The notes beneath the pieces are model-generated. The model worked only from the letters and a program-made list of their open reading frames with translations, ran no database searches and was not told the origin of the DNA. Shown piece after piece: positions 45,154-45,503 of a DNA stretch of 45,503 nt. Every line of letters begins with the position of its first letter. Positions within the stretch are counted from its first letter, which is position 1. Origin of the DNA: an uncultured Pirellulaceae bacterium (GTDB lineage: Bacteria > Planctomycetota > Planctomycetia > Pirellulales > Pirellulaceae); NCBI GenBank assembly GCA_937941455.1, contig CALDHM010000055.1, forward strand, positions 1 to 45,503. Reading direction: 5' to 3'. A program made the translations under genes and the position numbers.

Positions 45154-45503
45154 CAGAGAATTGTTCGGTCGCATTCTTGCCATGCGTCACGAACCGTTCA
45201 ACGCTGCGCGGTGGCCAATCGCAACCGTCCCCGCCCCAGGCAAACATGATCATCGTGCATCTGCCCTTCTGGCAACTGATGCCATTCTGCCATTCATTCA
45301 CATCTGCTGCCCATTCTGCCATCCCAAAAAACAACCCAGCAACCAAAGTGCCGAACAGTATTAGGCCTAGTATCTAGTGAAAGAAGTTTCAGACGAACTT
45401 TTGTATACGATATTAACCGGAAACTGATGCTTCCAAACATCTTGTAGATCGCATAGTCCTTGGTACTTGAAAACCGTGGGTCAGCAGGATCGCAAGGTGT
45501 TCA
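45154..45503. other. Region right of the IS remnant, with short CATTCTGCC repeats
   Basis: No supportable gene up to the window edge. Between 45255 and 45325 the motif CATTCTGCC occurs twice exactly (45283-45291 and 45312-45320) with near copies (CATCTGCCCTTCTGG, CATCTGCTGCC). The last 140 bases are AT-richer with no recognisable feature. Confidence 0.35.

Noticed and set aside
1-45503. CRISPR array or cas genes, restriction-modification, toxin-antitoxin or other defence genes
   Set aside because: No regularly spaced direct repeats and no recognisable defence protein families appear on either strand. The CPBP protease alone is not evidence of a defence system.

Overview
The window looks like a chromosomal segment of a planctomycete, probably of the Pirellula/Blastopirellula/Rhodopirellula type. 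This rests on family content: a secreted beta-propeller protein ending in a 'Planctomycetes/Verrucomicrobia-type' haem c domain (4112-6577), a bifunctional rhamnulose-1-phosphate aldolase/short-chain dehydrogenase, an EF-hand secreted protein, an HTTM membrane protein, moderately high G+C, frequent TTG/GTG starts, and a dispersed repeat with the core ACCCGAAGCGTAAGCGAGGG. The genus assignment is inference.

Layout. 1-72 is the start of an IS transposase running off the left edge. 343-3908 holds small housekeeping genes: a DUF4190-like membrane protein, a TrmN6-like tRNA methyltransferase, and an m5C rRNA methyltransferase coupled to a TPR protein. 4112-8813 is a two-gene unit (propeller-cytochrome c plus rhamnulose-1-P aldolase/dehydrogenase); the matching rhamnulokinase lies at 17583-19019. 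8814-9877 is a gene-poor stretch with a degraded transposase-like tail and a hairpin. 9878-12810 holds a small membrane protein, a TPCP-type P1B metal ATPase and an RRM RNA-binding protein with a strong terminator. 13405-17247 is a sulfide/persulfide module: a CstB-like persulfide dioxygenase-rhodanese, two YeeE/YedE membrane proteins and a type II sulfide:quinone oxidoreductase.

19109-23530 encodes a MacB-type ABC exporter (ATPase, FtsX permease, HlyD adaptor) whose permease reading frame is cut by one in-frame TAG. Then follow tRNA-His(GTG), a TerB-like protein, a MATE transporter, a divergent EF-hand protein and an HTTM protein. 29205-34148 is an alpha-glucan group: GH57 glucanotransferase, GalT-like nucleotidyltransferase and glycogen synthase, the last two overlapping. 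34296-35138 is FolK with an unexplained C-terminal extension. 35940-37541 is def-fmt, which meets recG tail to tail. trpA overlaps an orphan PhoR-like sensor kinase by 4 bases. A CPBP protease and a broken IS4-type transposase (44143-45153) close the window.

The most unusual items are the single-stop-interrupted permease, an ~85-bp two-copy inverted dispersed repeat (4012-4097 and 28884-28970), a REP-like family with at least four copies of which two form a facing pair, the multi-domain persulfide oxidation module with a terminator-like hairpin inside it, and the FolK extension. I see no CRISPR array, rRNA or prophage, and no clearly new defence system.
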